Below, in pieces: positions 9,301-18,248 of a stretch of 64,000 bases of DNA. The stretch's first letter is position 1; every line of letters starts with the position of its first letter. The DNA comes from Paenibacillus_AA sp045062745. Its GTDB lineage: Bacteria > Bacillota > Bacilli > Paenibacillales > NBRC-103111. The translations under genes were made by a program, and so were the position numbers. Location: contig NZ_JBJGED010000027.1 in assembly GCF_045062745.1 (NCBI RefSeq), positions 41,244 to 105,243 on the forward strand, written 5' to 3'. A model generated the notes under the pieces. It saw nothing but the letters and a program-made list of their open reading frames with translations. It ran no database searches and was not told where the DNA came from.

Positions 9301-9529
9301 TGAAGTGCTGGATGACGGGCCGGGCGTGCCGGAGGTGCTGCACAACCGGCTCACGGCCGGGAAGGCGACAGGCGGGGTCGGACTGATCAACATTGAACGC
9401 CGGCTCCGCACGACATACGGCACCGGCATGGAGATCGGGAATGGGCTGCAAGGAGGGGTCAGCGTCCGGATTCGGATCCCGGCCCAGCAGGCGAACGGTG
9501 TCCTTCCAAGACAAGGGAAAAGTGGTTAA
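6332..9529 (+). CDS. Hybrid sensor protein: 7TM-DISM sensor, histidine kinase, receiver, second LytS-type kinase
   Basis: Large membrane signalling protein (1065 residues). Order: one N-terminal membrane helix (about 24-45); an extracellular beta-sandwich region (about 55-215) with WRYYPEQF and YGTFRLEVLLPPGE, typical of 7TMR-DISM sensors; seven membrane helices (about 235-430); a HisKA domain with phospho-acceptor His465 in SHEMRTP; an HATPase with NLIGNAIKFT and GGTGLGLSI; a receiver with VVDDDAANR and phospho-acceptor Asp778 in DLMMPGMNG; and a C-terminal LytS/YesM-type kinase with His869 in QIKPHFLFNTLN and a second HATPase (VGLINIERRL). The extracellular domain is of the carbohydrate-binding-like class, so the signal may be a sugar. 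No partner regulator gene is adjacent. Start ATG behind GAGAGG. Confidence 0.9.
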   Translation: MHTRSMELSSMFAKRWAHIRNSRKMLLLAFLVFSAAIAIWFVLLNEADRGKQVPHAEQGVLDLRSWSFAEQGIVALNGKWRYYPEQFAAPGIGASSSSAVGSSAESTPPKLVTVPSSWWPWNEESTPIMFGYGTFRLEVLLPPGEPMLGLQVANIKTAHRLYVNGLEIGHSGDPGTDASDTVAENVPYARYFIPQGERLDIVIQVANFDYYYGGITHPVLLGLQEQIMNKREQALALDTIEWGGILVLGIYFLSLYRMRPTERAWLYFGLFGLVGSVYVLGQGEKILGLIMPGMNYAVFTKIQFCSGPIATYFLVRYIQVSYPAIFWAPFRRAVQAATILWTAVVLLTPPHLFTRLEFMYVLSFIILLYLLYVMVIGALRGTESSVYMILAAISVLGIMFVVFANNIGYSVTKLLIAMFILIFLFSQVMLMSRRFTKAFATVESLSERLLSMDKLKDEFLAATSHEMRTPLHGVINIAQSLLEGAAGALTPQQRSNMSLIVTTGKRLAHLLNDILDLSKLERGDVRLVRKPVELRPIVQVIFEVLHGLADNKSIRLVNEVDESSPAVYADEDRLSQMLYNLIGNAIKFTDQGHITVASERQAGWLLVSVSDTGIGVAPELRKSIFEAYEQGGGVIAEKYGGTGLGLSITKRLVELHGGTIAVESRPGGGAVFLFTLPIIEVESLQTANAAEAIAEPLAEGRRSPVLERADEVAVLPERMELHQPGETTILVVDDDAANRQVLMNLLSVEKYSVITVGSGRDALRELERGPKPDLVLVDLMMPGMNGYDLTRAFRERFSLSDLPIVMLTARSWEADMLAGFAAGVNDFLGKPVDASELRARIRTLLDMKRSATDKIRMEMAFLQAQIKPHFLFNTLNTIMAVSHSDVAKAQELLGELSEYLRRSFDFHNQERFVPLERELELVDSYVFIEQARFGDRLRFIRDVDEQLEYWIPPLTVQPIVENAVRHGVTKNPDGGTVVLSVREEGRELIIEVLDDGPGVPEVLHNRLTAGKATGGVGLINIERRLRTTYGTGMEIGNGLQGGVSVRIRIPAQQANGVLPRQGKSG

Positions 9530-9555
9530 GCCCGATTCGATCGGGCTCTTTTTTT
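9529..9555 (+). terminator. Intrinsic terminator of the hybrid kinase gene
   Basis: AGCCCGA / TCGGGCT, 7-bp stem with 5-base loop, followed by C and seven T. It begins at the last base of the kinase stop codon. Confidence 0.85.
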
Positions 9556-9759
9556 CCGCTCTCGGGGTAAAAAATAATCAATAATCCAAGTTGCTAAAAC
9601 ATAAAAATCATAATAAGATAATGGTAAGAAACCAAGTTGTCTGAACATTCTGTCAAAAAGTCCCCTTTGCATGAAACTATGCGAGAAGCCTTTACAGAGC
9701 ATTCAGCAAAAGTTTCTTACGCTGCAATGGCAGGAATCATGGGTTAAGGGGGGATTGCC
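9556..9759 (+). other. AT-rich intergenic region before the 9760 gene
   Basis: About 200 bases with a strongly A/T-rich centre (9570-9640). TTGCTA at 9591 and GATAAT at 9617-9622 are the nearest promoter-like boxes, but 20 bases apart. No other structure seen. Confidence 0.4.
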
Positions 9760-10356
9760 GTGAACAAGAGTTATGAGGTGGAATATTGCAACTTGGAGTT
9801 GCGTTTTGATCGCCGGCAAATCCGCAATTTCATTAAATCGTTGATTCAAGTCGGCTACTCGCTCTACTGGAACGAGAACGAGCATCAATTCATCATTTCG
9901 ATTCGCACGGGCCGCAAGCTGATCAAGCTTCGTTTTCAGCGGTTGGGCGACCGTTATAAGATCGTCGGAGACTACTCCTTCAAGGACGAGAAGCTCGCGG
10001 AATTGATGGAGAAGATGATCGGAGATACGCGCGGCCATGCCATTGTGAAGCGGTTCAAGGACCGGCAAATCTTGATCGAGAACATTATGTTCGGAGAAAT
10101 TATCCGGATGGTGGAAATTACGGGCGTAGAGCATAAGGTGTTGTTCCAAAAGGAGCCCGTCGTGACGATCGACGAGATTATTCAGGCTTTCAAATCGAAG
10201 CGTGCGGAAGAGCGTGCCGCCGTCTTGAGGCTGGAGCTGGATTATGAGCTTACCGTGCTGCACGATGCCCTTACTGCGGGCGAGGAAGAAGCGGTGGCGG
10301 CGAGCAAGGAGAGGCTTCAAGGGCTCCGGGAAGAGATGCTGCTGCTTGAACTGTAG
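9760..10356 (+). CDS. Uncharacterised conserved cytoplasmic protein (198 aa)
   Basis: No known function. The N-terminal half is a beta-rich domain (VEYCNLELRF, HQFIISIRTGRKLIKLRF, KIVGDYSF) followed by DEKLAELMEKMIGDTRGHAIVKRF. The last 60 residues are charged helix, probably coiled coil (RAEERAAVLRLELDYELTVL and onward). It resembles a group of roughly 200-residue paenibacilli proteins that, from memory, often carry the misleading label 'non-ribosomal peptide synthetase module'; nothing NRPS-like is visible here. GTG start at 9760 with AAGGGGGG 6 bases upstream. No signal peptide or membrane helix. Monocistronic, closed by a terminator. Confidence 0.7.
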   Translation: MNKSYEVEYCNLELRFDRRQIRNFIKSLIQVGYSLYWNENEHQFIISIRTGRKLIKLRFQRLGDRYKIVGDYSFKDEKLAELMEKMIGDTRGHAIVKRFKDRQILIENIMFGEIIRMVEITGVEHKVLFQKEPVVTIDEIIQAFKSKRAEERAAVLRLELDYELTVLHDALTAGEEEAVAASKERLQGLREEMLLLEL

Positions 10357-10397
10357 ACCCTTTGCGCATGACCCTATCCCCAGTTGGCTACAATAGG

Positions 10398-10435
10398 AAA
10401 CGCCCCTGTCAGAAGTGAGGACGGAGGGCGTTTTT
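10398..10435 (+). terminator. Intrinsic terminator after the 9760 gene
   Basis: AAACGCCC pairs with GGGCGTTT across a 20-base loop, ending in TTTTT. Confidence 0.75.
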
Positions 10436-10491
10436 AGTTTGGGGTGGGGGACTGCCGATACAAAATGAGCAGAAGCTATTACCGCCGTTCC

Positions 10492-10604
10492 AAGTGAAAA
10501 AGCCCCCCTTAAGCTCAAACATCTTGTTTGAACCTCCTTTGATTATAGAAGATTAAGTGGTAGGAGGTTCAAGCCAAAACTCGCCGGGGGCCTCTTTTTC
10601 ACTT
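10492..10604. other. Nested inverted-repeat element with two mutually exclusive hairpins
   Basis: Outer arms 10492-10507 (AAGTGAAAAAGCCCCC) and 10586-10604 are complementary except for a 3-base insertion. Inner arms 10526-10537 (GTTTGAACCTCC) and 10563-10574 pair with one wobble. A separate perfect 7-bp hairpin (10515-10521 with 10525-10531, loop TCT) uses bases of the left inner arm and so competes with it. The right outer arm ends in a T run, giving a terminator-like tail. It lies between a terminator and the LacI-operon promoter. It could be a small RNA, an attenuator-like element or a decayed mobile element; none is proven. Confidence 0.55.
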
Positions 10605-10661
10605 TCCACTCCTGCATTCTGCGAAATATCGACAGTCTAGGGAGAAGGGTAGAAGTAGTTG

Positions 10662-10690
10662 TTGTTAACGTGTGCATGATGTGCTATGAT
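10662..10690 (+). promoter_or_regulatory. Promoter of the LacI/gluconate-type operon
   Basis: -35 TTGTTA (10662-10667), 17-base spacer, -10 TATGAT (10685-10690), about 21 bases before the LacI ATG. The -35 overlaps GTTAACGTGTGCAT, which contains a central CG as in LacI-type operators, so autoregulation is plausible. Confidence 0.65.
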
Positions 10691-10711
10691 CGAAGCGATA
10701 GAGGTGGTAGC

Positions 10712-11722
10712 ATGTCGGTAACGATAAAAGATATTGCCAAGCTGGCCGGAGTCTCGCATACGACCGTCTCTCGGGCGCTGAACGACAGCCCGCTCATCCA
10801 GGAGGCGACCAAGGCGCGCATTCGCCAAATCGCCGAGAGCTTGAACTATACGCCCAACTTCAACGCGAAGAGCCTCGTGCTGGCGCGTTCGTTTCATATC
10901 GGGCTATTCTTCTCCACGATCGATCAGGGGACGACGGCCGGTTTTTTTCATGAAACGGTGACGGGCGTGCTCCATGTGCTGCAGCACCGCTACCATTTGA
11001 TCGTGAACGCGATCGACAGCTATGCGGGCGCTTACAACACGGTGACGGGGCAAAGCTTCGACGGCATCCTGGTCATGAGCCAGAGCCATGACGATCAATC
11101 GTTCATCCGCTACGTGTACGACAAGGGGATTCCGCTCGTGGTCATCAACCGCAGCACGGATCCGCTCCCGCTCGTGAACGTGCTGTCGGACGACGAGGCC
11201 GGCGCGATGGCGGCGGTCGAGCATCTGATCGAACGAGGCCATCGGCGCATCGCGATCATCGAGGGCAAGAGCGGCTTTCAGTCGGCGGAAGCCCGGAAGA
11301 GCGGGTACTTGCAGGCGATGGCGAAGCATGGCCTCGAGGTGCCGGCGGCGTACCAGGTGAAGGGGAATTACGACCTGGAGAGCGGCTATCGCGGCATGTC
11401 GTCGCTCTTGGCCTTGGACTCGCTCCCGAGTGCGGCCTTTTGCTCGGGCGACGAGCTCGCGGTCGGGGCGATGAAGGCGGTGCTGGAGCGGGGGCTGCGC
11501 GTCCCGGAGGACATCTCGATTGCGGGTTTCGACGACAATGCGTTCTCCGCGTTCCTGACTCCGGCGCTCACCACGGTCAAGCGTTCCGTCGAGACGATGG
11601 GAAGCATCGCGGCCGAGCAGCTGCTGCATGTGATCGGGCGGCAAGCTCAGGCGCCCAAAACGATTCGGGTGCCGACCGAGCTGGTCGTCCGGCAATCGGT
11701 CAGTGACATCCGGTCATACTAG
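10712..11722 (+). CDS. LacI-family transcriptional regulator of the gluconate-type operon
   Basis: DNA-binding repressor of 336 residues. The N-terminal helix-turn-helix reads VTIKDIAKLAGVSHTTVSRALN, with the hinge helix ending in NFNAKSLV. The remainder is a periplasmic-binding-protein-like effector domain (VLSDDEAGAMAAVEHLIERGHRRIAIIEG; FCSGDELAVGAMKAVLERGL; EDISIAGFDDNAFSAFLTPALTTV). The effector is probably a sugar acid or its phosphate, judging from the four enzymes downstream. The start at 10712 follows GAGGTGG and agrees with the family; an upstream in-frame ATG (10670) overlaps the promoter. First gene of the operon; 34 bases separate it from the LarA-like gene. Confidence 0.9.
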   Translation: MSVTIKDIAKLAGVSHTTVSRALNDSPLIQEATKARIRQIAESLNYTPNFNAKSLVLARSFHIGLFFSTIDQGTTAGFFHETVTGVLHVLQHRYHLIVNAIDSYAGAYNTVTGQSFDGILVMSQSHDDQSFIRYVYDKGIPLVVINRSTDPLPLVNVLSDDEAGAMAAVEHLIERGHRRIAIIEGKSGFQSAEARKSGYLQAMAKHGLEVPAAYQVKGNYDLESGYRGMSSLLALDSLPSAAFCSGDELAVGAMKAVLERGLRVPEDISIAGFDDNAFSAFLTPALTTVKRSVETMGSIAAEQLLHVIGRQAQAPKTIRVPTELVVRQSVSDIRSY

Positions 11723-11756
11723 AAAGAACCATCGCATAGGGAGGGTATTTCGATCC

Positions 11757-13028
11757 ATGAGCATTTTACGCACGCTATTGCAGGACATCCCGATTCCCCA
11801 GATGGTGCGCATTCGTCAGAAGTTTGACGGCACCGTCATCGAAGACCACGAGCGCGCGCTGCGCCGCGAGCTGCAGAAGCCGGGCGCGATCGACCGGATC
11901 CGGCCCGGCCAATCGGTCGCCGTAGCGGTCGGCAGCCGGGGAGTGGCGAATATCGCCGACTTCACCCGCGTGACGATCGAAGCGATCCGCGCCGCCGGCG
12001 GCGAGCCGTTCATCGTGCCGTGCATGGGCAGCCATGGCGGGGCGACGGCCGAAGGCCAGCGCGACGTGCTGCACCATCTCGGCGTCACCGAGACGGCGAT
12101 GGGCGCTCCGCTTCGCTCGTCGATGGAAGTCGTCAAGATCGACGAGCTGCCGAACGGACTGCCGGTGTACGTGGACAAATATGCATCGGAGGCCGACGCG
12201 ATCGTCGTCATCAACCGGGTGAAGCCGCATACGGCGTTCCGCGGGCCGATCGAGAGCGGCATCATGAAGATGATCGCGATCGGACTCGGCAAGCAGAAGG
12301 GCGCGGAGGCGTGCCACCAGCTCGGGTTCAAGTACATGGCCGAGAATGTGCCGGCGATGGCCCGCATTATGATCGACAAGCTGCCGATCGTGTTCGGCGT
12401 CGCGCTCGTCGAGAACGCCTACGATCAGACGTGCCGCGTCGAAGTGCTGCCGGCTGCGGAGATCGAAGCGCGCGAGGTCGTGCTGCTCGAGGAAGCGAAA
12501 ACGCGGCTGCCGAAAATTTTGTTCGATCAGATCGATGTGCTCGTCATCGACTACATCGGAAAGAACATCAGCGGCGACGGCATGGATCCGAACGTCACCG
12601 GCCGTTACCCGACCCCCTACGCGCATGGAGGGCCGGACGTCTCGAAGATGGTCGTGCTCGACCTGACTCCCGAGACGAAGGGCAACGCGAACGGCGTCGG
12701 CACCGCCGACTTCACGACACAGCGGCTCGTCGACCAGATGGATCGGGATGCTACATACGCGAATGGGCTTACGTCGACCGTATGCGCTCCCACGAAGATT
12801 GCGACTACGCTCGAGAACGACTACTATGCGATCAAAGCCGCCGTCAAGACGTGCAACATCCTGGACTATACGAAATGCCGGCTCGTCCGCATCCAGGATA
12901 CGCTCCACCTGGGCGAGATCGAGATCTCGGTCAACCTGCTCGACGAAGCGAAGCGGCATCCGGATATCGAGATCCTCACCGAGCCTTACGACCTGAAGTT
13001 CAACAGCGAGGGGAACTTGACGACATGA
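11757..13028 (+). CDS. LarA-family nickel-pincer racemase/epimerase homologue (DUF2088), possibly acting on gluconate
   Basis: Member of the lactate-racemase superfamily, which interconverts configurations at a hydroxyl-bearing carbon using a nickel-pincer nucleotide. Visible blocks: GSHGGATAEGQRDVL (about residue 91), NRVKPHTAFRG (about 152) with the His, then IESGIMKM with the Lys that would carry the cofactor, and a long C-terminal domain. 423 residues, family length. The setting (LacI, FGGY kinase, SDR, Gnd) is that of gluconate use, so a 2-epimerase linking gluconate and mannonate is more likely than a lactate enzyme. I recall that some LarA homologues have been described as gluconate 2-epimerases. 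Cofactor genes larB/C/E are not in the window. ATG start behind GGGAGGG; overlaps the next gene by 4 bases. Confidence 0.75.
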   Translation: MSILRTLLQDIPIPQMVRIRQKFDGTVIEDHERALRRELQKPGAIDRIRPGQSVAVAVGSRGVANIADFTRVTIEAIRAAGGEPFIVPCMGSHGGATAEGQRDVLHHLGVTETAMGAPLRSSMEVVKIDELPNGLPVYVDKYASEADAIVVINRVKPHTAFRGPIESGIMKMIAIGLGKQKGAEACHQLGFKYMAENVPAMARIMIDKLPIVFGVALVENAYDQTCRVEVLPAAEIEAREVVLLEEAKTRLPKILFDQIDVLVIDYIGKNISGDGMDPNVTGRYPTPYAHGGPDVSKMVVLDLTPETKGNANGVGTADFTTQRLVDQMDRDATYANGLTSTVCAPTKIATTLENDYYAIKAAVKTCNILDYTKCRLVRIQDTLHLGEIEISVNLLDEAKRHPDIEILTEPYDLKFNSEGNLTT

Positions 13029-14608
13029 CGACCAGCTCTAGTCCGACCGGCGCCTCCAAGCGCTACGTCATCGCCGCCGATCTCGGCACGACGAGCGCCA
13101 AGACGCTCGTGATCGATCGCGACGGCCGCGTGCTCGCGTCCCATTCGATCGAATACCCGCTGCATACGCCGAGCCCGGACCGCGCTGAGCAAGATCCGCT
13201 CGAGATCTTCGCGGCGGCCGTACGCGGAATCGGCGAGGTGCTGCGCAAGTCCGGCGCCGCCGGCAGCGAAGTGCTGTGCGTCTCGTTCAGCTCGGCGATG
13301 CACAGCCTGATCGCCGTCGACCGCGACGTCACGCCGCTGACGCCGTGCATCACGTGGGCCGACAACCGCGCTGTCGCCTACGCGGACATCCTGAAGCGCG
13401 AGCTGGGCGGCCACCGCATCTACCGCAACACCGGCACGCCGATCCACCCAATGTCTCCGCTGCTCAAGCTCATGTGGTTCCAGCAGCATGAGCCGGAGCT
13501 CGTCAGCCGCACGTACAAGTACGTCGGCATCAAGGAGTTCGTCTTCGCCAAGCTGTTCGGGCGTTTCGTCATCGACCACTCGCTCGCCAGCGCGACCGGG
13601 CTGTTCAACCTGAGGGCGCTCGACTGGGACGAGGAAGCGCTCCGGGTCGCCAACATCAGCCGCGAGCAGCTGTCTACGCCGGTGTCCACGACGCACATCG
13701 AGCAGGGGCTCGCGCCCGCTTATGCGGCGGAGACCGGCTTGCCGGCGGACACGCCGTTCGTCGTCGGCGCCTCGGACGGCGTGCTCGCCAACCTCGGCGG
13801 AGGGGCGTTCGAGCCCGGCGTCTACTCGGTCACGATCGGGACGAGCGGTGCGGTCCGAGGCACGGTACGGGAGCCGCTGACCGATCCGGAAGGCCGCTTG
13901 TTCTGCTATGCGCTGAAGGAGGACTTCTGGGTCATCGGCGGCGCGATCAACAACGGCGGCATCATGTTCCGTTGGGTACGCGACCAGCTCGCGACTCAGG
14001 AAGCGGAGGAAGGCCGCCGGCGAGGCATGGATCCGTACGACTACTTAACGGAGCTGGCATCCCAGGTGGCACCCGGCTCGGACGGGCTTATTTTCCATCC
14101 GCTCCTCGCCGGAGAACGGGCCCCATACTGGAATGCGAATGCGCGCGGCATGTTCTTCGGCCTGTCGCTGTTCCACGAGAAGAAGCATATGATCCGGGCG
14201 GTGCTTGAAGGGGTCATGTACCGGATTCACTCCGTCATGCAGGCGCTTGAGGACGTTGGCGGCCCGACGAAAGAAATTAGGGCGTCCGGCGGCTTCGCGA
14301 GGTCGCCGTTCTGGCTGAACATGATGGCGGATGTGTTGGGCTCCACCGTGACCGTCCCGCCCTCCATCGAGAGCTCGGGCCTTGGCGCGGCGCAGCTCGG
14401 CTTGCTCGCCATGGGCGAGATCCGCGATTTTACCTCCATCCGCCAATGGGTGCACGGGGGCGAGCGCTACGAGCCGAATCCCGCGAATACCGCGGTATAT
14501 CGGGAGCTGACCGAGATATACATGCAGGTGTATAAGCAGCTGAAGGAGCCGTTCGACGCGATCGCCGCTTATCAGAAGAAGCATGTGAACGGCGGTTCCG
14601 GCAAATAA
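13025..14608 (+). CDS. gntK: FGGY-family carbohydrate kinase, probable gluconokinase
   Basis: Phosphorylates a sugar acid or ketose with ATP; gluconate to 6-phosphogluconate is most likely because 6-phosphogluconate dehydrogenase follows in the same operon. The 527-residue sequence shows the N-terminal ATP-binding fold IAADLGTTSAKTLVIDRDG, the sugar-site region FSSAMHSLIAVD followed by ITWADNRA, a SDGVLANLGGG loop, and the C-terminal FGGY signature region GVMYRIHSVMQALED plus ASGGFARSPFWLNMMADVLG. The ATG overlaps the stop of the LarA-like gene (ATGA), implying translational coupling. A long open frame continues upstream of 13025 but is only the shifted frame of the LarA-like gene. Xylulokinase is the main alternative. 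Confidence 0.82.
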   Translation: MTTSSSPTGASKRYVIAADLGTTSAKTLVIDRDGRVLASHSIEYPLHTPSPDRAEQDPLEIFAAAVRGIGEVLRKSGAAGSEVLCVSFSSAMHSLIAVDRDVTPLTPCITWADNRAVAYADILKRELGGHRIYRNTGTPIHPMSPLLKLMWFQQHEPELVSRTYKYVGIKEFVFAKLFGRFVIDHSLASATGLFNLRALDWDEEALRVANISREQLSTPVSTTHIEQGLAPAYAAETGLPADTPFVVGASDGVLANLGGGAFEPGVYSVTIGTSGAVRGTVREPLTDPEGRLFCYALKEDFWVIGGAINNGGIMFRWVRDQLATQEAEEGRRRGMDPYDYLTELASQVAPGSDGLIFHPLLAGERAPYWNANARGMFFGLSLFHEKKHMIRAVLEGVMYRIHSVMQALEDVGGPTKEIRASGGFARSPFWLNMMADVLGSTVTVPPSIESSGLGAAQLGLLAMGEIRDFTSIRQWVHGGERYEPNPANTAVYRELTEIYMQVYKQLKEPFDAIAAYQKKHVNGGSGK

Positions 14609-14632
14609 TTTACCAGTGGGGGGAACACGGAG

Positions 14633-15400
14633 ATGAATTTATTTGAACTAACCGGCAAAACTGCGGTCATCATCGGAGGCAACAGTACGCTGGGCGGCGT
14701 TATGGCGGAAGCGCTCGGCGCATATGGCGCGGATGTGGCCATCGTCGGCCGCAATGCGGAGAAGAGCGAGGCGGTCGTGAGCCGGGTAGGAGAGAAGGGC
14801 GCGCGCGCCAAGAGCTTCTCGGCCGATACGACAAGCCCGGAGGATTTGAAGCGGGTGCTGGGCGAAGTGCTCGAGTGGACCGGCCGTGTCGACATCCTCA
14901 TGAATTGCCCGGGCAAGAACAGCCCTACGCCTTTCTTCGAGATTACGATGGAAGAATGGGATTCCATCATGGACGTCAACTTGAAAGGCGTTGTGCTCGC
15001 TTGCCAAATCTTCGGCAAACATATGGTCGAGCAAGGCGAAGGGGGCAGCATCATCAACATTTCGTCGGTGTCCTCCGATCCTCCGCTGTCCAAAGTGTTC
15101 ACGTACTCCGCGTCTAAGGCCGCGGTTAACAGCGTGACGAAGTTCCTCGCGCGCGAGTTCGCACCGGCCCGGGTGCGCGTGAACGCGATCATTCCCGGCT
15201 TCTTCCCGGCAGAGCAGAACCGGAAGATTCTTTCCCCGGAGCGGACGGCCTCCATCCTCGGCCATACGCCGATGAACCGGTTCGGCGACCCGCAGGAGCT
15301 GCAAGGGGCGGCGGTGTACTTGGCGGCGGAGAAGGCCTCCGGATTCGTAACCGGCACGCTGCTGCGCGTAGACGGCGGGTTTGGGGCCATGACAATTTGA
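14633..15400 (+). CDS. Short-chain dehydrogenase/reductase (gluconate- or mannonate-type oxidoreductase)
   Basis: NAD(P)-dependent Rossmann enzyme of 255 residues. It has a glycine-rich cofactor loop (IIGGNSTLGG), an NVNL-region equivalent (DVNLKGVVLACQ), catalytic Ser in NISSVSS, and YSASKAAVNSVTKFLA with the Tyr-Lys pair. The C-terminal end FVTGTLLRVDGGFGAM is typical of SDRs. Close relatives are usually called gluconate 5-dehydrogenase or D-mannonate oxidoreductase. Next to a LarA-like epimerase and a gluconokinase it could interconvert gluconate or mannonate with a keto acid such as fructuronate; substrate unproven. ATG behind GGGGGG; 24 bases after the kinase gene. Confidence 0.85.
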   Translation: MNLFELTGKTAVIIGGNSTLGGVMAEALGAYGADVAIVGRNAEKSEAVVSRVGEKGARAKSFSADTTSPEDLKRVLGEVLEWTGRVDILMNCPGKNSPTPFFEITMEEWDSIMDVNLKGVVLACQIFGKHMVEQGEGGSIINISSVSSDPPLSKVFTYSASKAAVNSVTKFLAREFAPARVRVNAIIPGFFPAEQNRKILSPERTASILGHTPMNRFGDPQELQGAAVYLAAEKASGFVTGTLLRVDGGFGAMTI

Positions 15401-15462
15401 CCGTTTTGAGATAAGATAGCGTAAGACACAATACATTGAAGGAAAAGGGTGGAATGACAATC

Positions 15463-16878
<1,416 letters not shown>

Positions 16879-16897
16879 GATCACTCCGGCGATTGCT

Positions 16898-17215
16898 CTA
16901 ACGGGACCCGAACAGGCGGGGATCATATAAGCCGTAGGCCGCTTCCCGCAAGCAGACGCGGAGGCGGTCGGCTTCTTGCCCGTAGCACATTCTACGGTTC
17001 AAGAGGAGCAGGGACGCTTCGGCATAGTGTTGAAAATTTTGGAGCAGGCGTGGCTGATCCAGATCCAGCAACCGGGGATCTCCGTCAGCCACCTTTTTTT
17101 TGACGACTTCCAGCACCCACACGACATCTTCCTTCGTAAGCGGATGATCGGCGCTTAAGATAAGCTCCAGCCGGTCGCGGCGGGGGGACGGCATGCCCGA
17201 GAACGCTTGTTCCAT
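16898..17215 (-). CDS. Small uncharacterised protein (105 aa)
   Basis: Not assignable to a named family from sequence. The product is charged and predicted helical throughout (LTKEDVVWVLEVVKKKVADG; LLQNFQHYAEASLLLLNRRM; QEADRLRVCLREAAYGL), with no signal peptide, membrane segment or metal motif. It has a good ribosome site (AAGGAGAG) before the ATG and faces away from shikimate kinase across an 84-base gap, which supports a real gene. Its stop lies 20 bases from the end of the convergent gnd gene, with no obvious terminator between them. Confidence 0.6.
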   Translation of the reverse strand: MEQAFSGMPSPRRDRLELILSADHPLTKEDVVWVLEVVKKKVADGDPRLLDLDQPRLLQNFQHYAEASLLLLNRRMCYGQEADRLRVCLREAAYGLYDPRLFGSR

Positions 17216-17299
17216 ACAGAGGTTCTCTCCTTTTTCTCTCGTTCTTGTACTATCATCATTACTATTTGGTTTGCGAAATATTCACGAAATTTTGGTAAA

Positions 17300-17839
17300 A
17301 TGGGGATGATTGTGTTGCCGGAAAAGGCAATTATATTGGTGGGGTTTATGGGGACCGGCAAATCGACGGTCGCCGAGCGGCTTGCCGCCGAGCTGGGTTG
17401 GCGCAAGCTCGATCTGGACCAAGCGATCGAAGACGATCAAGGGTGCAGCATTCCCGAGTTGTTCTCGAGCCGTGGAGAAGCGTACTTTCGCCAAGTCGAG
17501 ACCGATGTGTTAAAGCGAACGCTGGAGGAGTCGAGGGAGGTCGTCGTAGCGACGGGCGGAGGAGCCGTGCTCGCGGAAGCGAACCGGGAGGCAATGCTCG
17601 CTTCCGGCACGGTCGTGGCGTTGACCGCATCCGTCGAGACGATACTCGACAGGGTGCAGAACGACCCGAACCGGCCCTTGCTGAAAGGCAATGCGGCTGA
17701 ATCCGTACCTCAGCTGCTGGAAGCGAGGAAGCACGCGTATGACTTCGCCCACCTGCGGATCGATACGACGAACCGCTCGGTGGACGAAATCGTGAGGCTT
17801 ATTCTAGACGGGGCGGGGAACAGCGGAACAACCGCTTAA
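17300..17839 (+). CDS. aroK: Shikimate kinase
   Basis: Phosphorylates shikimate at the 3-hydroxyl with ATP, the step before EPSP synthase (19052-20344). About 180 residues: Walker A in VGFMGTGKST, shikimate-binding LDLDQAIEDDQG followed by the IPELFSSRGEAYFRQVE segment, the glycine-rich VVATGGGAVL, and the lid/adenine region NDPNRPLL. The start is uncertain among ATG 17300, ATG 17306 and GTG 17312; the GTG has TGGGG at 6 bases. The last three bases of its stop region overlap the convergent rhodanese stop (shared TTAA). Promoter-like TAAAAT lies just before the start. Confidence 0.92.
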   Translation: MGMIVLPEKAIILVGFMGTGKSTVAERLAAELGWRKLDLDQAIEDDQGCSIPELFSSRGEAYFRQVETDVLKRTLEESREVVVATGGGAVLAEANREAMLASGTVVALTASVETILDRVQNDPNRPLLKGNAAESVPQLLEARKHAYDFAHLRIDTTNRSVDEIVRLILDGAGNSGTTA

Positions 17840-18144
17840 TCGAGATTGTCCCACTCCAACATCCCGCCGTTCATGTTCTTCAAGTTCGGAACGCCGATGG
17901 AGTGCAAATATTGGCATGCCCGGTTGCTCCGATTGCCGCTGCGGCAGATCAGGATGATCTCATCAGTCCGCTCGATCTCGCCGTGCCGGTCCGGCAGCTC
18001 CCCGAGGCGGATATGCTTCGCGCCGGGGATCATACCGGCGGCCACTTCCTCGTCTTCGCGAACGTCGATCATGTTCAGTTTCTCTCCGTTTGCCAGGCGT
18101 GTTTTGATTTCGGCTGGCGTAATCGTTTGAATGTCTTGACTCAT
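17836..18144 (-). CDS. Single-domain rhodanese-like sulfurtransferase
   Basis: Small cytosolic protein (102 residues) consisting of one rhodanese domain. The active-site loop is CRSGNRS (Cys near residue 70), in the usual place after DEIILI, and the N-terminal TPAEIKTRLANGEKLNMIDVRE is typical. Such proteins carry a persulfide on Cys and serve sulfur trafficking or detoxification; substrate unknown. It converges on shikimate kinase, sharing four bases at the stop codons, and points away from the fluoride channel genes. ATG preceded by GGAGGGAA. Confidence 0.9.
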   Translation of the reverse strand: MSQDIQTITPAEIKTRLANGEKLNMIDVREDEEVAAGMIPGAKHIRLGELPDRHGEIERTDEIILICRSGNRSNRACQYLHSIGVPNLKNMNGGMLEWDNLD

Positions 18145-18248
18145 CGTTCGGGTTCCCTCCGGATTATGGATTTCATGACACTGTCACACACTCTTGCTAC
18201 CGATCATAGTAGAATCGCATTGCGAAGTCAATGAAGGGAGGAGACGGC

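Noticed and set aside
9760..10356. Non-ribosomal peptide synthetase module
   Set aside because: Similar proteins may carry that label in databases, but at 198 residues without adenylation, carrier or condensation motifs the label is unsupported.
12020..13024. Long open frame extending the kinase gene upstream by 335 codons
   Set aside because: It is the +1-shifted frame of the LarA-like gene, rich in Arg/Ala/His as typical for GC-rich shadow frames; the kinase has a clear start at 13025 in ATGA overlap with a family-typical N-terminus.
18150..18248. Fluoride riboswitch (crcB motif) before the paired fluoride channel genes
   Set aside because: The conserved pseudoknot sequences of the motif could not be found in the roughly 100 bases between the rhodanese and crcB genes; only a possible promoter region remains.
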